64,000 nt of DNA from Crenalkalicoccus roseus. GTDB lineage: Bacteria > Pseudomonadota > Alphaproteobacteria > Acetobacterales > Acetobacteraceae. Of the stretch, positions 15,623-24,286 are shown piece by piece; position 1 is the first letter of the stretch; every line of letters starts with the position of its first letter. Below the pieces are notes generated by a model. It did no database searches. It had not been told where the DNA came from and saw nothing but the letters and a program-made list of their open reading frames with translations. The stretch covers positions 147,237-211,236 of the forward strand of contig NZ_SJDM01000003.1 in assembly GCF_004761865.1 (NCBI RefSeq), read 5' to 3'. The translations under genes were made by a program, and so were the position numbers.

Positions 15623-16495
15623 TCAGGCCTGCGGTTCGAGGCGGAAGCCCTCATCCCAGCGCGCAAGCCGGCCGCGCGAGGGGGAGGGGAAGTGCGCCGT
15701 GCAGAGCAGCGTGCCCGCCTCGCAATGGCATTCCAGGAAGCGCCGGCGCGTCGCCGCCGCCTGCCGGGGGTCGGTGTCCGCGCGCATGGACATCTCCGGG
15801 TAGCGGGCCTGCAGCGGCGAGTGGATCAGGTCGCCGGTCAGCACCGCCTCGGTGCGGCCCCTGCCGAGCTCGACGGCGAAGTGGTCAGGGGTGTGGCCCG
15901 GCGTCGGGGAGAGGCGCACATGCTCGTCCAGCACGTGGTCGCTCCGCACCAGCTCGGCCCGTCCGGCCTCGATCACCGGCAGCACGCTGTCCTCGAGCAC
16001 GGGGTTCGGCGCCTTCGCGTGTTCCGCCTTCCAGTGGGCGAGCTCCCGCTCGGAGAAGAGGTAGCGCGCCCTCGGGAAGGTCGGCACCCAGCGGCCATTC
16101 TCGAGGCGCGTGTTCCAGCCGACATGGTCCACATGCAGGTGGGTGCACATCACCACGTCGATGTCCTCCACCGCGAGGCCGGCGGCGGCGAGGCCGCGCA
16201 TCCAGCGGTCGTCGGACTTCATGTGCCAGAAGGGGCGGCCGGGCCGGTTCTTGCCGTTGCCGACGCAGCTGTCCACCAGGATGGTGCGGTGCGGCGTGCG
16301 CACCACGTAGGACTGGATGCAGAGCCTGAGCCGGCCGGTGGCGGGGTCGAGCGCCAGGGGCTCCAGCCATGTGCGGTTCTCTTCCAGCCGCTCGGGCGTC
16401 AGGGTGGGGAAGAATTCGAGCGGGTCGAACAGGGGGTCCTCCTGCTCGACGATCCGGTGGATGGTCATGTCGCCCACCCGGAAGGTCTCGGTCAT
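15623..16495 (-). CDS. Metallo-beta-lactamase-fold hydrolase
   Basis: A 290-residue hydrolase of the metallo-beta-lactamase fold. The metal-binding motif is HLHVDH at residues 119-124, with further ligands in PTPGHTPDH and TGDLIHSP. The layout, with an N-terminal beta region (VGDMTIHRIVEQ) and a large insert before the HxHxDH motif, matches the broad group that includes lactonases and arylsulfatase-like enzymes. There is no export signal, so it is cytoplasmic. It is convergent with the small membrane-protein gene. The substrate is unknown. Confidence 0.88.
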   Translation of the reverse strand: MTETFRVGDMTIHRIVEQEDPLFDPLEFFPTLTPERLEENRTWLEPLALDPATGRLRLCIQSYVVRTPHRTILVDSCVGNGKNRPGRPFWHMKSDDRWMRGLAAAGLAVEDIDVVMCTHLHVDHVGWNTRLENGRWVPTFPRARYLFSERELAHWKAEHAKAPNPVLEDSVLPVIEAGRAELVRSDHVLDEHVRLSPTPGHTPDHFAVELGRGRTEAVLTGDLIHSPLQARYPEMSMRADTDPRQAAATRRRFLECHCEAGTLLCTAHFPSPSRGRLARWDEGFRLEPQA

Positions 16496-16597
16496 CGGCG
16501 GTGCTTTCCTGGGTTCCTTCCCGCGGGGAGCCTAGCGCCTGATCCGCGAAGATGGGAGCGCCGGAGTGGTGAACCGGCCACCCAACGCAGAGCGGAA

Positions 16598-16623
16598 GCG
16601 TGATCCATCAAAGCGGATCACGC
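16598..16623. repeat. Hairpin, 9-bp perfect arms
   Basis: The arms are GCGTGATCC at 16598-16606 and GGATCACGC at 16615-16623, with an eight-base loop. It lies just downstream of the upp gene and upstream of the metallo-hydrolase start, next to a second longer palindrome. There is no T-run, so it is more likely a repeated palindrome or RNA-stabilising hairpin than a classical terminator. Confidence 0.6.
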
Positions 16624-16625
16624 TG

Positions 16626-16673
16626 TAGAGCGGATCCTATTCAGGCGGGCTCACCCGAACGGGATCCGCTCTA
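16626..16673. terminator. Palindrome at the upp stop codon, possible terminator or REP element
   Basis: The 12-base arms TAGAGCGGATCC (16626-16637) and GGATCCGCTCTA (16662-16673) are perfectly complementary, and the right arm contains the upp stop codon. The inner sequence, GATCCCGTTCGGGT when read on the minus strand, recurs at about 30160 and in altered form at about 62785, which points to a repeat family rather than a gene-specific terminator. No T-run follows. Confidence 0.55.
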
Positions 16674-17297
16674 GGTCCCGAAGCAGCGGTCCCCGGCATC
16701 GCCGAGCCCGGGGACGATGTAGCCCCGCTCGTCCAGACGCTCGTCGAGGGCGGCGGCCAGCACCGGCACGTCCGGGTGCTCGGCCGCCAGGCGGGCCGCT
16801 CCCTCCGGCGCCGCGACCACGCAGGCGAAGCGGATCGCAGCCGCGCCGGCCGCCTTCAGCCGCGCCACCGCGGCCGCGGCGCTGCCCCCCGTGGCCAGCA
16901 TCGGGTCGAGCAGCAGCGCGCCGCGGCGCGCCAGGTCCGGGGGCAGGCGGGCCACGTATTCGCTCGGCCGCAGCGTCGCCTCGTCGCGCACCAGGCCGAG
17001 ATGGCCGACCGGCGCCTCGGGCAGGATCCGCTGCGCCCCCTCGAGCAGGCCGAGCCCGGCGCGCAGCACCGCCACCAGGCAGGGCTCGGGGCCGGCCAGG
17101 GCCTGGGCACGCATTGGGGCAACCGGCGTCTCGATCGCGACCGGCATGGCGGGCAGGTCGCGCAGCGCCTCGACGGTGAGGATGGCCCCGATCTCGGCCA
17201 GCAGCCGGCGGAAGGCGGCGCTCGGCGTGTCGCGGCGGCGAAGCTGCGTCAGCTTGTGCGCGAGCAGGGCGTGGCGGGGGACGCGCAGCGTGCCCAT
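16671..17297 (-). CDS. upp: Uracil phosphoribosyltransferase
   Basis: A 208-residue salvage enzyme joining uracil and PRPP to make UMP. The PRPP-binding loop is DPMLATGGSA, and the uracil-binding C-terminus YIVPGLGDAGDRCFGT matches the family almost exactly. Length is typical. Its stop codon is embedded in a perfect palindrome. The gene lies five bases behind the stop of the MotB-like gene and may be co-transcribed with it, although no functional link is evident. Confidence 0.97.
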   Translation of the reverse strand: MGTLRVPRHALLAHKLTQLRRRDTPSAAFRRLLAEIGAILTVEALRDLPAMPVAIETPVAPMRAQALAGPEPCLVAVLRAGLGLLEGAQRILPEAPVGHLGLVRDEATLRPSEYVARLPPDLARRGALLLDPMLATGGSAAAAVARLKAAGAAAIRFACVVAAPEGAARLAAEHPDVPVLAAALDERLDERGYIVPGLGDAGDRCFGT

Positions 17298-17301
17298 GGG
17301 A

Positions 17302-18879
17302 TCACCGGTCGGTCAGGCGCAGCTCGATGCGGCGGTTGCGGGCGTAGGCTTCCGGCGTGTCCGCCGGGTCGAGGGGCTGGTGCTCGCCGAAGGCGGCGGC
17401 GGCGACGCGGCTCGGCGGCAGCCCCTCCTGGATCAGCAGCTGGGCGACGGCGATGGCCCTCGCCGAGGACAGCTCCCAGTTCGAGGCGAAGCGCGGGCTG
17501 CGGATCGGCGTGCGGTCGGCGTGCCCGTCCACCCGCAGGATCCAGGGAACGTCGGGCGGGATCTGCGCGGCGATCTCCCGCAGCACCCTGGCGAGGTCGC
17601 GGATCTGCTGCTCGCCGCGCGACGAGAGCTCGGCCGAGGCGGGAGGGAACAGCACCTCGCTCTGGAACACGAAGCGGTCCCCGACGATGCGCACCTCCGG
17701 CCGCTCGCCCAGCACGTCGCGCAACCGGCCGAAGAAGTCGCTGCGGTAGCGCTGCAGCTCCTCGACGCGGGCGGCGAGCGCCGCGTTCAGCCGCTGGCCG
17801 AGACTGGCGATCTGCGCGTCCTTCTCCTGCGCCGCCGCCTCGGACGCCTCCAGCGCCGCGGCGATGCGGGCGAGCTGGCGGCGCAGCTCCTCGATCTGGC
17901 GGGTCAGCAGCGCCACCTGGGCGCGGGCCGATTCGCCGAGGCGCACCGCCTCCCGCGCCTCGGCCTCGGCGGCGCGGCGCGCCTCCCCCTCCGCCTCGGC
18001 GCGGGCCAGGGCCTCCCCCGCCTGCCGCTCGAGCTGGTCGCGCAGCGCGGTCAGGGCGCGGACCTGCTCCGAGAGGCGGGCGATCTCGGACAGCCGTGCC
18101 TCGATCGTCTCGCGGTCCGCCCGCACCTGCCGGTCGAGCGCCGCCATCTCCTCGCGCATCGCGGCGAGGCGGCGCTGCGCCGCCTCGAGCTCGGCCTGCG
18201 CCTCGGCCAGGCGGCGGCTGACGCCGGCAAGCTCGAGACGCGCCGTCTCCGCCTCGCCGCGGGAGCGCGCCAGCTCCTCGCCGAGCGCCGCCGCCCGCGC
18301 CTCCGCCTGCTGCCGCGCCGCCTGCTCGGCGGCCAGGCCGCGCCCGGTCTCGGCCAGGCGGGCCAGGGTCTGCGCGGCGTCGCCGCCCGCCGCCTCGGCG
18401 CGACGCAGCGCCTCGGCGAGCTGCGCCTCCAGCCCCGCGATCCGCTCCCCGGTGCCGCGCCCGGCCAGCTCCAGATCGGCGATGCGGGCGGTGAGGCGGT
18501 CGCGCTCGCCGCGCGCCGCGTCGCGCTCCGCGCTCAGCCGGTCGCGCTCCTCGCGCAGGTCGCGAAGCTGCGCCGCGAGCGCATCCCGCGCGGCGGAGGC
18601 GGCGCGCAGCTCCTCCGTGGCGCGGGTGAGGGAGCCGCGCAGCTCCTGGGTCTGGCCGCGCTCCAGCGCCAGCATCTCGGCCAGCTCCGCCACCTGTCGG
18701 TTGAGCCGGTCGAGCGCCTGGTCGCGGCTGGAGAGGACGACGGAGAGGAAGCCCTGCGCCAGCACGAAGACCAGCAGCACGAAGATCAGCACCATGAGCA
18801 GCGTGGAGAGGGCGTCCACGTAGCCCGGCCAGGCCTGCAGCCCGCCGTTGCGGTCCCGCCGCCCCCCGACCGCCGGCAC
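17302..18879 (-). CDS. MotB-like membrane protein with long coiled coil and OmpA domain
   Basis: A 525-residue protein built as an inner-membrane anchor, a long coiled coil and a peptidoglycan-binding domain. A single helix (about residues 20-48) contains YVDALSTLLMVLIF, with Asp22 placed like the proton-binding Asp of MotB. Residues about 50-370 are Glu/Ala/Arg-rich heptads forming an extended rod. Residues about 390-525 are an OmpA/MotB C-terminal domain (DGHADRTPIRSPRFASNWEL, YARNRRIELRLTD). With the MotA/TolQ-like protein encoded upstream it should make a proton-driven stator spanning to the cell wall. No flagellar genes are nearby. The function is unknown. Confidence 0.85.
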   Translation of the reverse strand: MPAVGGRRDRNGGLQAWPGYVDALSTLLMVLIFVLLVFVLAQGFLSVVLSSRDQALDRLNRQVAELAEMLALERGQTQELRGSLTRATEELRAASAARDALAAQLRDLREERDRLSAERDAARGERDRLTARIADLELAGRGTGERIAGLEAQLAEALRRAEAAGGDAAQTLARLAETGRGLAAEQAARQQAEARAAALGEELARSRGEAETARLELAGVSRRLAEAQAELEAAQRRLAAMREEMAALDRQVRADRETIEARLSEIARLSEQVRALTALRDQLERQAGEALARAEAEGEARRAAEAEAREAVRLGESARAQVALLTRQIEELRRQLARIAAALEASEAAAQEKDAQIASLGQRLNAALAARVEELQRYRSDFFGRLRDVLGERPEVRIVGDRFVFQSEVLFPPASAELSSRGEQQIRDLARVLREIAAQIPPDVPWILRVDGHADRTPIRSPRFASNWELSSARAIAVAQLLIQEGLPPSRVAAAAFGEHQPLDPADTPEAYARNRRIELRLTDR

Positions 18880-18908
18880 GGGTCAGCCCCCTTCCCGCCG
18901 GCGCGCGC

Positions 18909-20051
18909 TCACCGCGGCTGCTCCTCGGCCAGCGCGGCGATGGTGCGGGCGAGGACGCGGATCTCGTTGCGGATCTCCGCCGTTGCCTGGGCCCGGCCCT
19001 GGGCGATCTCCTCCAGGATGCGGGCGAGGTAGATCTCGGCGTTGCGCAGGTGGGCGCGCGTCGCCTCGTCCGCCGCGCCCTGCGCCTCGGCGTCGGCGAG
19101 GCGGGCCAGCACCGGGCCGAGCGCCTGCTGCTGCTCGGCGACGCGCAGCATCAGGCTTTGCCCGGCGCGCATCTGCTCGGTCAGCACGGCGAGGCGCTCG
19201 GTCAGGCGGATCATCGCCTGGCTGGCGGCGGCGCGGCTCTCCTCGCCGCGGCTCATGATCTGCTGCAGCCCCTCGAGGTTCTCCGCCGTCTGCTCGAGCA
19301 GCGCCTGGACATAGGCGGGAACGGAGCCGCCCTCGGCCTCCGCCCCGAGCCCGCCGGAGGAGAGGCGGGTGATGCCGGCGAGCCACTCCTCGAGCTCGTT
19401 GTAGAAGCGGGTCTGCGCCTGTCCGGCGCAGAGGTCGAGAAAGCCGAGCACCAGCGCCCCGGCGAGGCCGAGCATGGAGGTGGAGAAGGCGATGCCCATG
19501 CCGCGCAGCGGCTGGGCGAGGCCGGTCTTGAGCTGGTTGAAGAGCTGGTTGATGTCCCCGGTGCCCACCGCCATGTCGGCGATCACCTCGCTGACCGAGC
19601 CGATGGTCAGCAGCAGCCCCCAGAAGGTGCCGAGCAGGCCGAGGAAGATCAGCAGCCCGGTCATGTAGCGCGAGATCTCCCGGCTCTCGTCGAGGCGGGA
19701 GGCGATGCCGTCGAGCACGCTGCGCATCGCCGGGGCGGAGAGCGACAGCCGCTCCGACCGGCGCTGGGCGAACATGCTCGCCATCGGGCCGAGCAGGCGC
19801 GGCGCCGGCTGGGCCGGGGCGCCGAGCCGGGGGCTGCGGAAATTCTCCAGCCACGCCACCTCCGGGCGCAGCATCAGCACCTGGCGCAGCGTCCAGAAGA
19901 TGCCGACCAGCAGCACGCCGAGGATCAGGGAGTTGAGCACCAGGTTGGTGGCGAAGGCGCTGGCGATCTGCGGGGCGAGCAGGATCGCCACGATGGCGAC
20001 CACGGCGAGGAACCCCAGCATCCGCCAGAGGTAGCGTTCGGGCCTGGTCAT
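18909..20051 (-). CDS. MotA/TolQ/ExbB-like proton-channel protein
   Basis: A 380-residue membrane protein. Two N-terminal helices (about residues 10-28 and 38-55) are followed by a soluble stretch and then a helix pair at about 127-155 and 178-205 (GLLIFLGLLGTFWGLL, FSTSMLGLAGALVLGF) that matches the MotA/TolQ/ExbB channel core. The C-terminal 150 residues are helical and cytoplasmic. The MotB-like partner starts 29 bases downstream. Together they resemble an ion-driven stator of unknown job, conserved in alphaproteobacteria in housekeeping settings. It is not TolQ itself, because no tolR, tolA or tolB is present. Confidence 0.85.
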   Translation of the reverse strand: MTRPERYLWRMLGFLAVVAIVAILLAPQIASAFATNLVLNSLILGVLLVGIFWTLRQVLMLRPEVAWLENFRSPRLGAPAQPAPRLLGPMASMFAQRRSERLSLSAPAMRSVLDGIASRLDESREISRYMTGLLIFLGLLGTFWGLLLTIGSVSEVIADMAVGTGDINQLFNQLKTGLAQPLRGMGIAFSTSMLGLAGALVLGFLDLCAGQAQTRFYNELEEWLAGITRLSSGGLGAEAEGGSVPAYVQALLEQTAENLEGLQQIMSRGEESRAAASQAMIRLTERLAVLTEQMRAGQSLMLRVAEQQQALGPVLARLADAEAQGAADEATRAHLRNAEIYLARILEEIAQGRAQATAEIRNEIRVLARTIAALAEEQPR

Positions 20052-20087
20052 CGGGCAGGGCGTCCGGTCATGCGGCGTGCGATGCGG

Positions 20088-20645
20088 TCATCGGGCGGGG
20101 CGCCGGGCCTCGGGCGGCAGGATGTCCACGGCATCCAGCGCCTCCTCCGTCCGGCCCAGCGGCCGGACGTCGATGCGGGTCGGCGGCAGCCCTCCCGCCG
20201 CCAGCGCCTCCTTCACCGCCAGGCCGCGGGCGAGGGAGAGGCGACGGGCGAGGGAGACGTCCGCCTCGGGCCCGCTCGTCTGGGCCTCGAGGGTGAAGCG
20301 GCCCTGGGGCAGCTCGGCCAGCCGGCGCCCGAGCGTGGCGAGCGCCGTGGCAGCGGGTGGGGGCGGGGCCTCGGCCCCCGGCGGGAAGCGCAGCCGCCAG
20401 GCGCCCTCCGGCAGGCTCTCGAGCCCCGGCAGGGGCGGCGCCGCGCGGAGCGGCGGCGGGGGCGCGGGGCGGGGTGCATCCTCCAGGCGGGCAGGGGGAG
20501 GGGGGGCGGCGGCGGGGTCCGGCGGCGGGGCCGGGTCGGGCAGCGCGGCGGGGGGAGGCGCGGGCTGGGCCAGGGCCGGCGGCGACAGGGCCAAGCCAGG
20601 CAGCGCGGCGGACAGCAGCAGCAGCAGGGGGCCGAGGCGAATCAC
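20088..20645 (-). CDS. Secreted proline-rich protein with OmpA-like C-terminal domain
   Basis: A 185-residue protein beginning at GTG 20645 with a secretion signal (LLLLLSAALPGLALS), then a Pro/Ala-rich linker of about 60 residues, and a C-terminal part (LATLGRRLAELPQGRFTLEA, SLARRLSLARGLAVKEAL, RIDVRPLG) with the alternation of an OmpA/peptidoglycan-binding domain, although the canonical NRR motif is weak. It is the first gene of a set with the MotA-like and MotB-like genes (36 bases to the next) and could be a periplasmic partner of that complex. Partnership is inferred from gene order. Confidence 0.7.
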   Translation of the reverse strand: MIRLGPLLLLLSAALPGLALSPPALAQPAPPPAALPDPAPPPDPAAAPPPPARLEDAPRPAPPPPLRAAPPLPGLESLPEGAWRLRFPPGAEAPPPPAATALATLGRRLAELPQGRFTLEAQTSGPEADVSLARRLSLARGLAVKEALAAGGLPPTRIDVRPLGRTEEALDAVDILPPEARRPAR

Positions 20646-20719
20646 GGGCGCCACCGTAGAGGGTTTTCGCCCGCCATCCGACCGGAAAGCGAGCCGGTCG
20701 CCATGCCGTGCGCGCCGCC

Positions 20720-21568
20720 TCAGGTGCCGGGGCGGGCGGCCGCGCGCGCGGCGGCTATGCCTTCCGCCACCAGCTCGCGCAGGCGCGGCTGCAGCCCCGG
20801 ATTGCCGGCGACCACATTGCCTTCGAGGTAGGGATCGCCCCCTTCCGGATCGGTGGCGAACCCGCCCGCCTCGCGCAGGATGATCAGCCCCGCCGCCATG
20901 TCCCACTTCTTGATGCCGAGCTCCCAGTAGCCGTCGTAGCGGCCGGCGGCGGTCCAGGCGAGGTCGAGCGCGGCCGAGCCGAAGCGGCGCACCCCGGCCA
21001 CCTGCGGCATGACCCGGGCGAGGATCGCGCTGAACTCCGCCTTCCGCGGCACGCCGGCGAAGGGGATGCCGGTGGCGAAGACCGCCTGCTGCATGTCCCG
21101 CCGCGCGGAGACGCGCAGCCGCCGGTCGTTGAGGAAGGCGCCCATACCCTTCTCGGCCCAGAACAGCTCGTCCGCCGCCGGGTTGTAGATGACGCCGGCC
21201 ATCAGCTCGGTGCGCTCGCCCTCGAGCCGCTTCTCGACGCCGACGCTGATGCACCAGTGCGGGATGCCGTGCAGGAAGTTGGTGGTGCCGTCGAGCGGGT
21301 CCACCACCCAGCGCCACTGCCAGTCCTCCGGCCCGAGCGTGCCGCCCTCCTCCATCAGGAAGGCGAAATTGGGCCGCGCCCGGGACAGTTCCTGGCGCAG
21401 CGTCTCCTCGGCGCGGGTATCGGCCTGGGAGACGAAGTCGCCCGGACCCTTCACGTTGACCTGGAGGTTCTCCACCTCGCCGAAATCGCGCAGCAGGCGC
21501 CGCCCGGCCTTCTGGACGGCGGCCACCACCACGGTGAGGGCGGGGGAGAGGCGGGAGGGAGGGGGCAT
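20720..21568 (-). CDS. suhB: Inositol monophosphatase family protein
   Basis: A 282-residue Mg-dependent phosphatase. The metal-binding motifs are present: VVDPLDGTTNF and, near the C-terminus, KKWDMAAGLIILREAGG. Members hydrolyse inositol-1-phosphate and related sugar phosphates, and the Escherichia coli homologue SuhB also affects rRNA transcription and processing. The length and motifs are normal. It lies 31 bases downstream of efp on the same strand, a common neighbourhood in alphaproteobacteria. Confidence 0.93.
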   Translation of the reverse strand: MPPPSRLSPALTVVVAAVQKAGRRLLRDFGEVENLQVNVKGPGDFVSQADTRAEETLRQELSRARPNFAFLMEEGGTLGPEDWQWRWVVDPLDGTTNFLHGIPHWCISVGVEKRLEGERTELMAGVIYNPAADELFWAEKGMGAFLNDRRLRVSARRDMQQAVFATGIPFAGVPRKAEFSAILARVMPQVAGVRRFGSAALDLAWTAAGRYDGYWELGIKKWDMAAGLIILREAGGFATDPEGGDPYLEGNVVAGNPGLQPRLRELVAEGIAAARAAARPGT

Positions 21569-21598
21569 GCGTGTCCTCGGGGCGCGGCGGGCGGGGCG

Positions 21599-22168
21599 TC
21601 AGCCCTTGGCGCGCTCGACGTAGGAGGCGTCCTCGGTCTTGACCACGATCCTCTCGCCGGCGGTGATGAAGGGCGGGACCATGGTCTTCACCCCGTTCGA
21701 CAGCACGGCCGGCTTGTAGCTGCTGGCGGCGGTCTGGCCCTTCACCACCGGATCGGCCTCGGCCACCTCCAGCACCACCGTCTCCGGCAGGTCGATCGAG
21801 ACCGGCTCCCCCTCGATCAGGCGGACGTTCACGGTCATGTTCTCGACCAGGAAGGGCAGGCGGTCGCCCAGGATGGAGGCCGGGACGTGGAGCTGCTCGT
21901 AGGTCTCGGGGTCCATCAGCACGAGCTGGTCCCCGTCGGCGTAGGAGAAGGTGTATTCCTTGTCCTCGGTGGTCAGGCGCTCCACGGTGTCGGAGGTGCG
22001 CCAGCGCTGGTCCTTCTTCGCCCCGGTCTTGATGTTGCGCATCTCCACCTGGATGACGGCGGCGCCCTTGCCGGGGATCATGATGTTCTGCTTGAGGATG
22101 GTGTAGCGCTGGCCTTCGAACTCGATGACCATGCCGGCGCGCATCTGGTTGGCCTGCATCTTTGCCAT
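21599..22168 (-). CDS. efp: Translation elongation factor P
   Basis: A 189-residue elongation factor that relieves ribosome stalling at polyproline stretches. The three beta-barrel domains are present, with Lys34 in the tip loop IPGKGAA, the residue beta-lysylated by EpmA in many bacteria. No epmA or epmB is in the window. The C-terminus ends ASYVERAKG as in other alphaproteobacteria. The window contains several proline-rich proteins, including the OmpA-like one two genes away, that would depend on it. Confidence 0.97.
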   Translation of the reverse strand: MAKMQANQMRAGMVIEFEGQRYTILKQNIMIPGKGAAVIQVEMRNIKTGAKKDQRWRTSDTVERLTTEDKEYTFSYADGDQLVLMDPETYEQLHVPASILGDRLPFLVENMTVNVRLIEGEPVSIDLPETVVLEVAEADPVVKGQTAASSYKPAVLSNGVKTMVPPFITAGERIVVKTEDASYVERAKG

Positions 22169-22262
22169 GGGGCGGGACCTGGGGGCTGGGCGGTTGCGGG
22201 ATCGGCCCGGGGTTTAGTGGGGAAGGGAGGGGGTGGCAACGCCGCCCGCCCGGCGCGCCCCT

Positions 22263-23567
22263 TCAGCGCGCCAGCAGCAGTTCCGGCAGGCCGGTGACCA
22301 GCGTCGCCGGGAACAGCGTCACCAGCACCACGGTCAGCACCAGCATCAGGAAGAAGGGCAGGGCGGCGAGCGCGATCTCCCCCTGTTCCCGGTTCGTTAT
22401 GGTCTGCATGACGAACAGGTTGAACCCCACGGGCGGGGTGATCTGCGCGATCTCGACCAGCAGCACCACGAAGACGCCGAACCAGACCAGGTCGAAGCCC
22501 GCCGCCTGCACCAGCGGGATGACGATGGAGGTGGTCAGCACGATCATGGACACGCCGTCGAGCGAGGTGCCGAGGGCGATGTAGACCAGCGTCAGGATGG
22601 CGATCAGCGCGTAGGGGCTGAGGCCGAGGCCCACCACCCACTGCGCCAGCGCGGCGGGGATGCCGGTCAGCGCCATCGCCTTGGTCAGGAAGGCGGCGCC
22701 GGCCAGGATGAACATGATCATGCAGGAGGTGCGCGTCGCCGCCGCCAGGCTGTCGAGGAAGCTGCGCCAGGTCAGGGCCCGGGTCAGCGCCGCGAGGATC
22801 AGGCTGCCGAGCACGCCGCAGGCCGCCGCTTCGGTCGCCGTGGCCCAGCCCGCCACCATGCTGCCGATGACCCCGAGGATGAGCAGCAGGCAGGGAATGA
22901 GCTGCGCGCTCTGCCGCAGCTTCTCCCGCAAGGGCAGCGGCGGGTCGGGCGGCGGCTGGCGGCGCGGCGTGAGCAGCGCCCAGGCGGCGATGTAGAGGCT
23001 GAACAGCGCCATCACGATGGCGGCCGGGATGATCCCGGCGATGAAGACGCGGATGATCGAGACCTCCGCCGCCACCGCATAGACCACCATGATGATCGAG
23101 GGCGGGATCAGGATGCCGAGCGTGCCCGCGGTGGCGAGGCTGCCGATTGCCGTCCGCTCGTCGTAGCCGCGCTGGCGCAGCTCCGGCAGCGCGATCTTGG
23201 AGACGGTGGCGCAGGTGGCGGCGGAGGAGCCGGAGACGGCGCCGAAGATGCCGCAGGCGAAGATGTTGACGTGCAGCAGCCGCCCCGGAACCCGCCGCAC
23301 CCAGGGCGCGAGGCCGCTGAAGAGCTGCTCCGAGAGGCGGGTGCGGAACAGGATCTCGCCCATCCAGATGAACATCGGCAGCGCGGCGAGCGTCCAGGAG
23401 CCGGTCGCCTCCCAGAAGGCGGTGGCGAGGAACAGCCCCGGGCTCGGATGCGCGGCCGACATCGCCACCCAGCCGACGACCGCGAGCGCCATGGCGATCC
23501 AGAGCCCCGCGCCGAGCAGCAGGCAGAGCAGCACCAGCAGCAGCAGCGCGAAGGTCATCAGCTCCAC
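22263..23567 (-). CDS. dctM: TRAP transporter large permease
   Basis: A 434-residue membrane protein of the TRAP family, the 12-helix subunit that uses sodium or proton gradients to import substrate delivered by a periplasmic receptor. Hallmarks include FGAVSGSSAATCATVSKIALP and AGTLGILIPPSIIM in the first half, and EIAQITPPVGFNLFVMQ near the C-terminus. The small subunit and the receptor are encoded just upstream on the same strand, giving a complete dctPQM-type system. Confidence 0.95.
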   Translation of the reverse strand: MELMTFALLLLVLLCLLLGAGLWIAMALAVVGWVAMSAAHPSPGLFLATAFWEATGSWTLAALPMFIWMGEILFRTRLSEQLFSGLAPWVRRVPGRLLHVNIFACGIFGAVSGSSAATCATVSKIALPELRQRGYDERTAIGSLATAGTLGILIPPSIIMVVYAVAAEVSIIRVFIAGIIPAAIVMALFSLYIAAWALLTPRRQPPPDPPLPLREKLRQSAQLIPCLLLILGVIGSMVAGWATATEAAACGVLGSLILAALTRALTWRSFLDSLAAATRTSCMIMFILAGAAFLTKAMALTGIPAALAQWVVGLGLSPYALIAILTLVYIALGTSLDGVSMIVLTTSIVIPLVQAAGFDLVWFGVFVVLLVEIAQITPPVGFNLFVMQTITNREQGEIALAALPFFLMLVLTVVLVTLFPATLVTGLPELLLAR

Positions 23568-23571
23568 GGCG

Positions 23572-24132
23572 TCAGGGTTCCTTGGTGTAGTCGCCGGCCG
23601 CCGCGCGCTCGGCCGCCGCGCGGACGTAGGAAGGAGTGGCGCCCCGCAGCGTCGCCGCCAGCTCGTCGAGGATCGCCACCAGCAGCAGCCCGGCGCCGAG
23701 CGGCATGACGAGCTTCGGCACCCAGAGCGGGAAGGCCACGGTGCCCTGCGCCACCTCCTCGATCTCCCAGGCGAACAGCGCCTCCTGCGCCGTCCACCAG
23801 GTGACGTAGGCCATGACGCAGGCGGCGAGGGTCAGCGTCAGGATCTCCATCGCCCGCCGCGGGCCGGGGCGGAGGTGGTTCAGCACCATGGAGACGCGGA
23901 TGATCTCGCCGCGCCGGAAGGTGGCGGCGAGGGCGAGGAAGGTGGTGGCGACGCAGAGATAGGCGCTGAGGTCGTCGGCGCCCGGAAGCTGGCGCCCCAT
24001 CTCGCGCAGCACGATCTGCGCGATCATCACCACGAAGATCGAGAGCAGCGACAGGGCGGCGAGGCCCGCCGCCGCCGCGTAGAGGCCGTCGAGCAGCCGC
24101 CGCAACGTCACGGCCGGGCCAGGGCCGGGCAC
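23572..24132 (-). CDS. dctQ: TRAP transporter small permease
   Basis: A 186-residue protein with four hydrophobic segments (about residues 20-42, 55-75, 98-118 and 140-162), the layout of the DctQ subunit. REMGRQLPGADDLSAYL in the first third is typical. Its stop is four bases before the dctM start, so the two are translated from one message. A gap of about 150 bases with no recognisable feature separates it from the receptor gene upstream. Confidence 0.92.
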   Translation of the reverse strand: MPGPGPAVTLRRLLDGLYAAAAGLAALSLLSIFVVMIAQIVLREMGRQLPGADDLSAYLCVATTFLALAATFRRGEIIRVSMVLNHLRPGPRRAMEILTLTLAACVMAYVTWWTAQEALFAWEIEEVAQGTVAFPLWVPKLVMPLGAGLLLVAILDELAATLRGATPSYVRAAAERAAAGDYTKEP

Positions 24133-24286
24133 GGCGCGCGGCCATGCCCGCGCGCCGCCGCGCTGCGTCTGCGGCAGGACGATGCCATGCGGAACGAGCC
24201 CCCCTCATGCTGCGTGCCGGGACCTTCGCCGCCCGTCGCCGGGCGCGCAAGGGGGCGGGCGCCGGCGGCCCGCCCGGATCAGGCCC

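Noticed and set aside
17302-20051. Possible Zorya-type anti-phage system, because of the MotA/MotB-like pair
   Set aside because: No ZorC, ZorD or ZorE-like helicase or nuclease is adjacent. The neighbours are upp, suhB and efp, and the long coiled coil is in the MotB-like partner rather than the MotA-like one.
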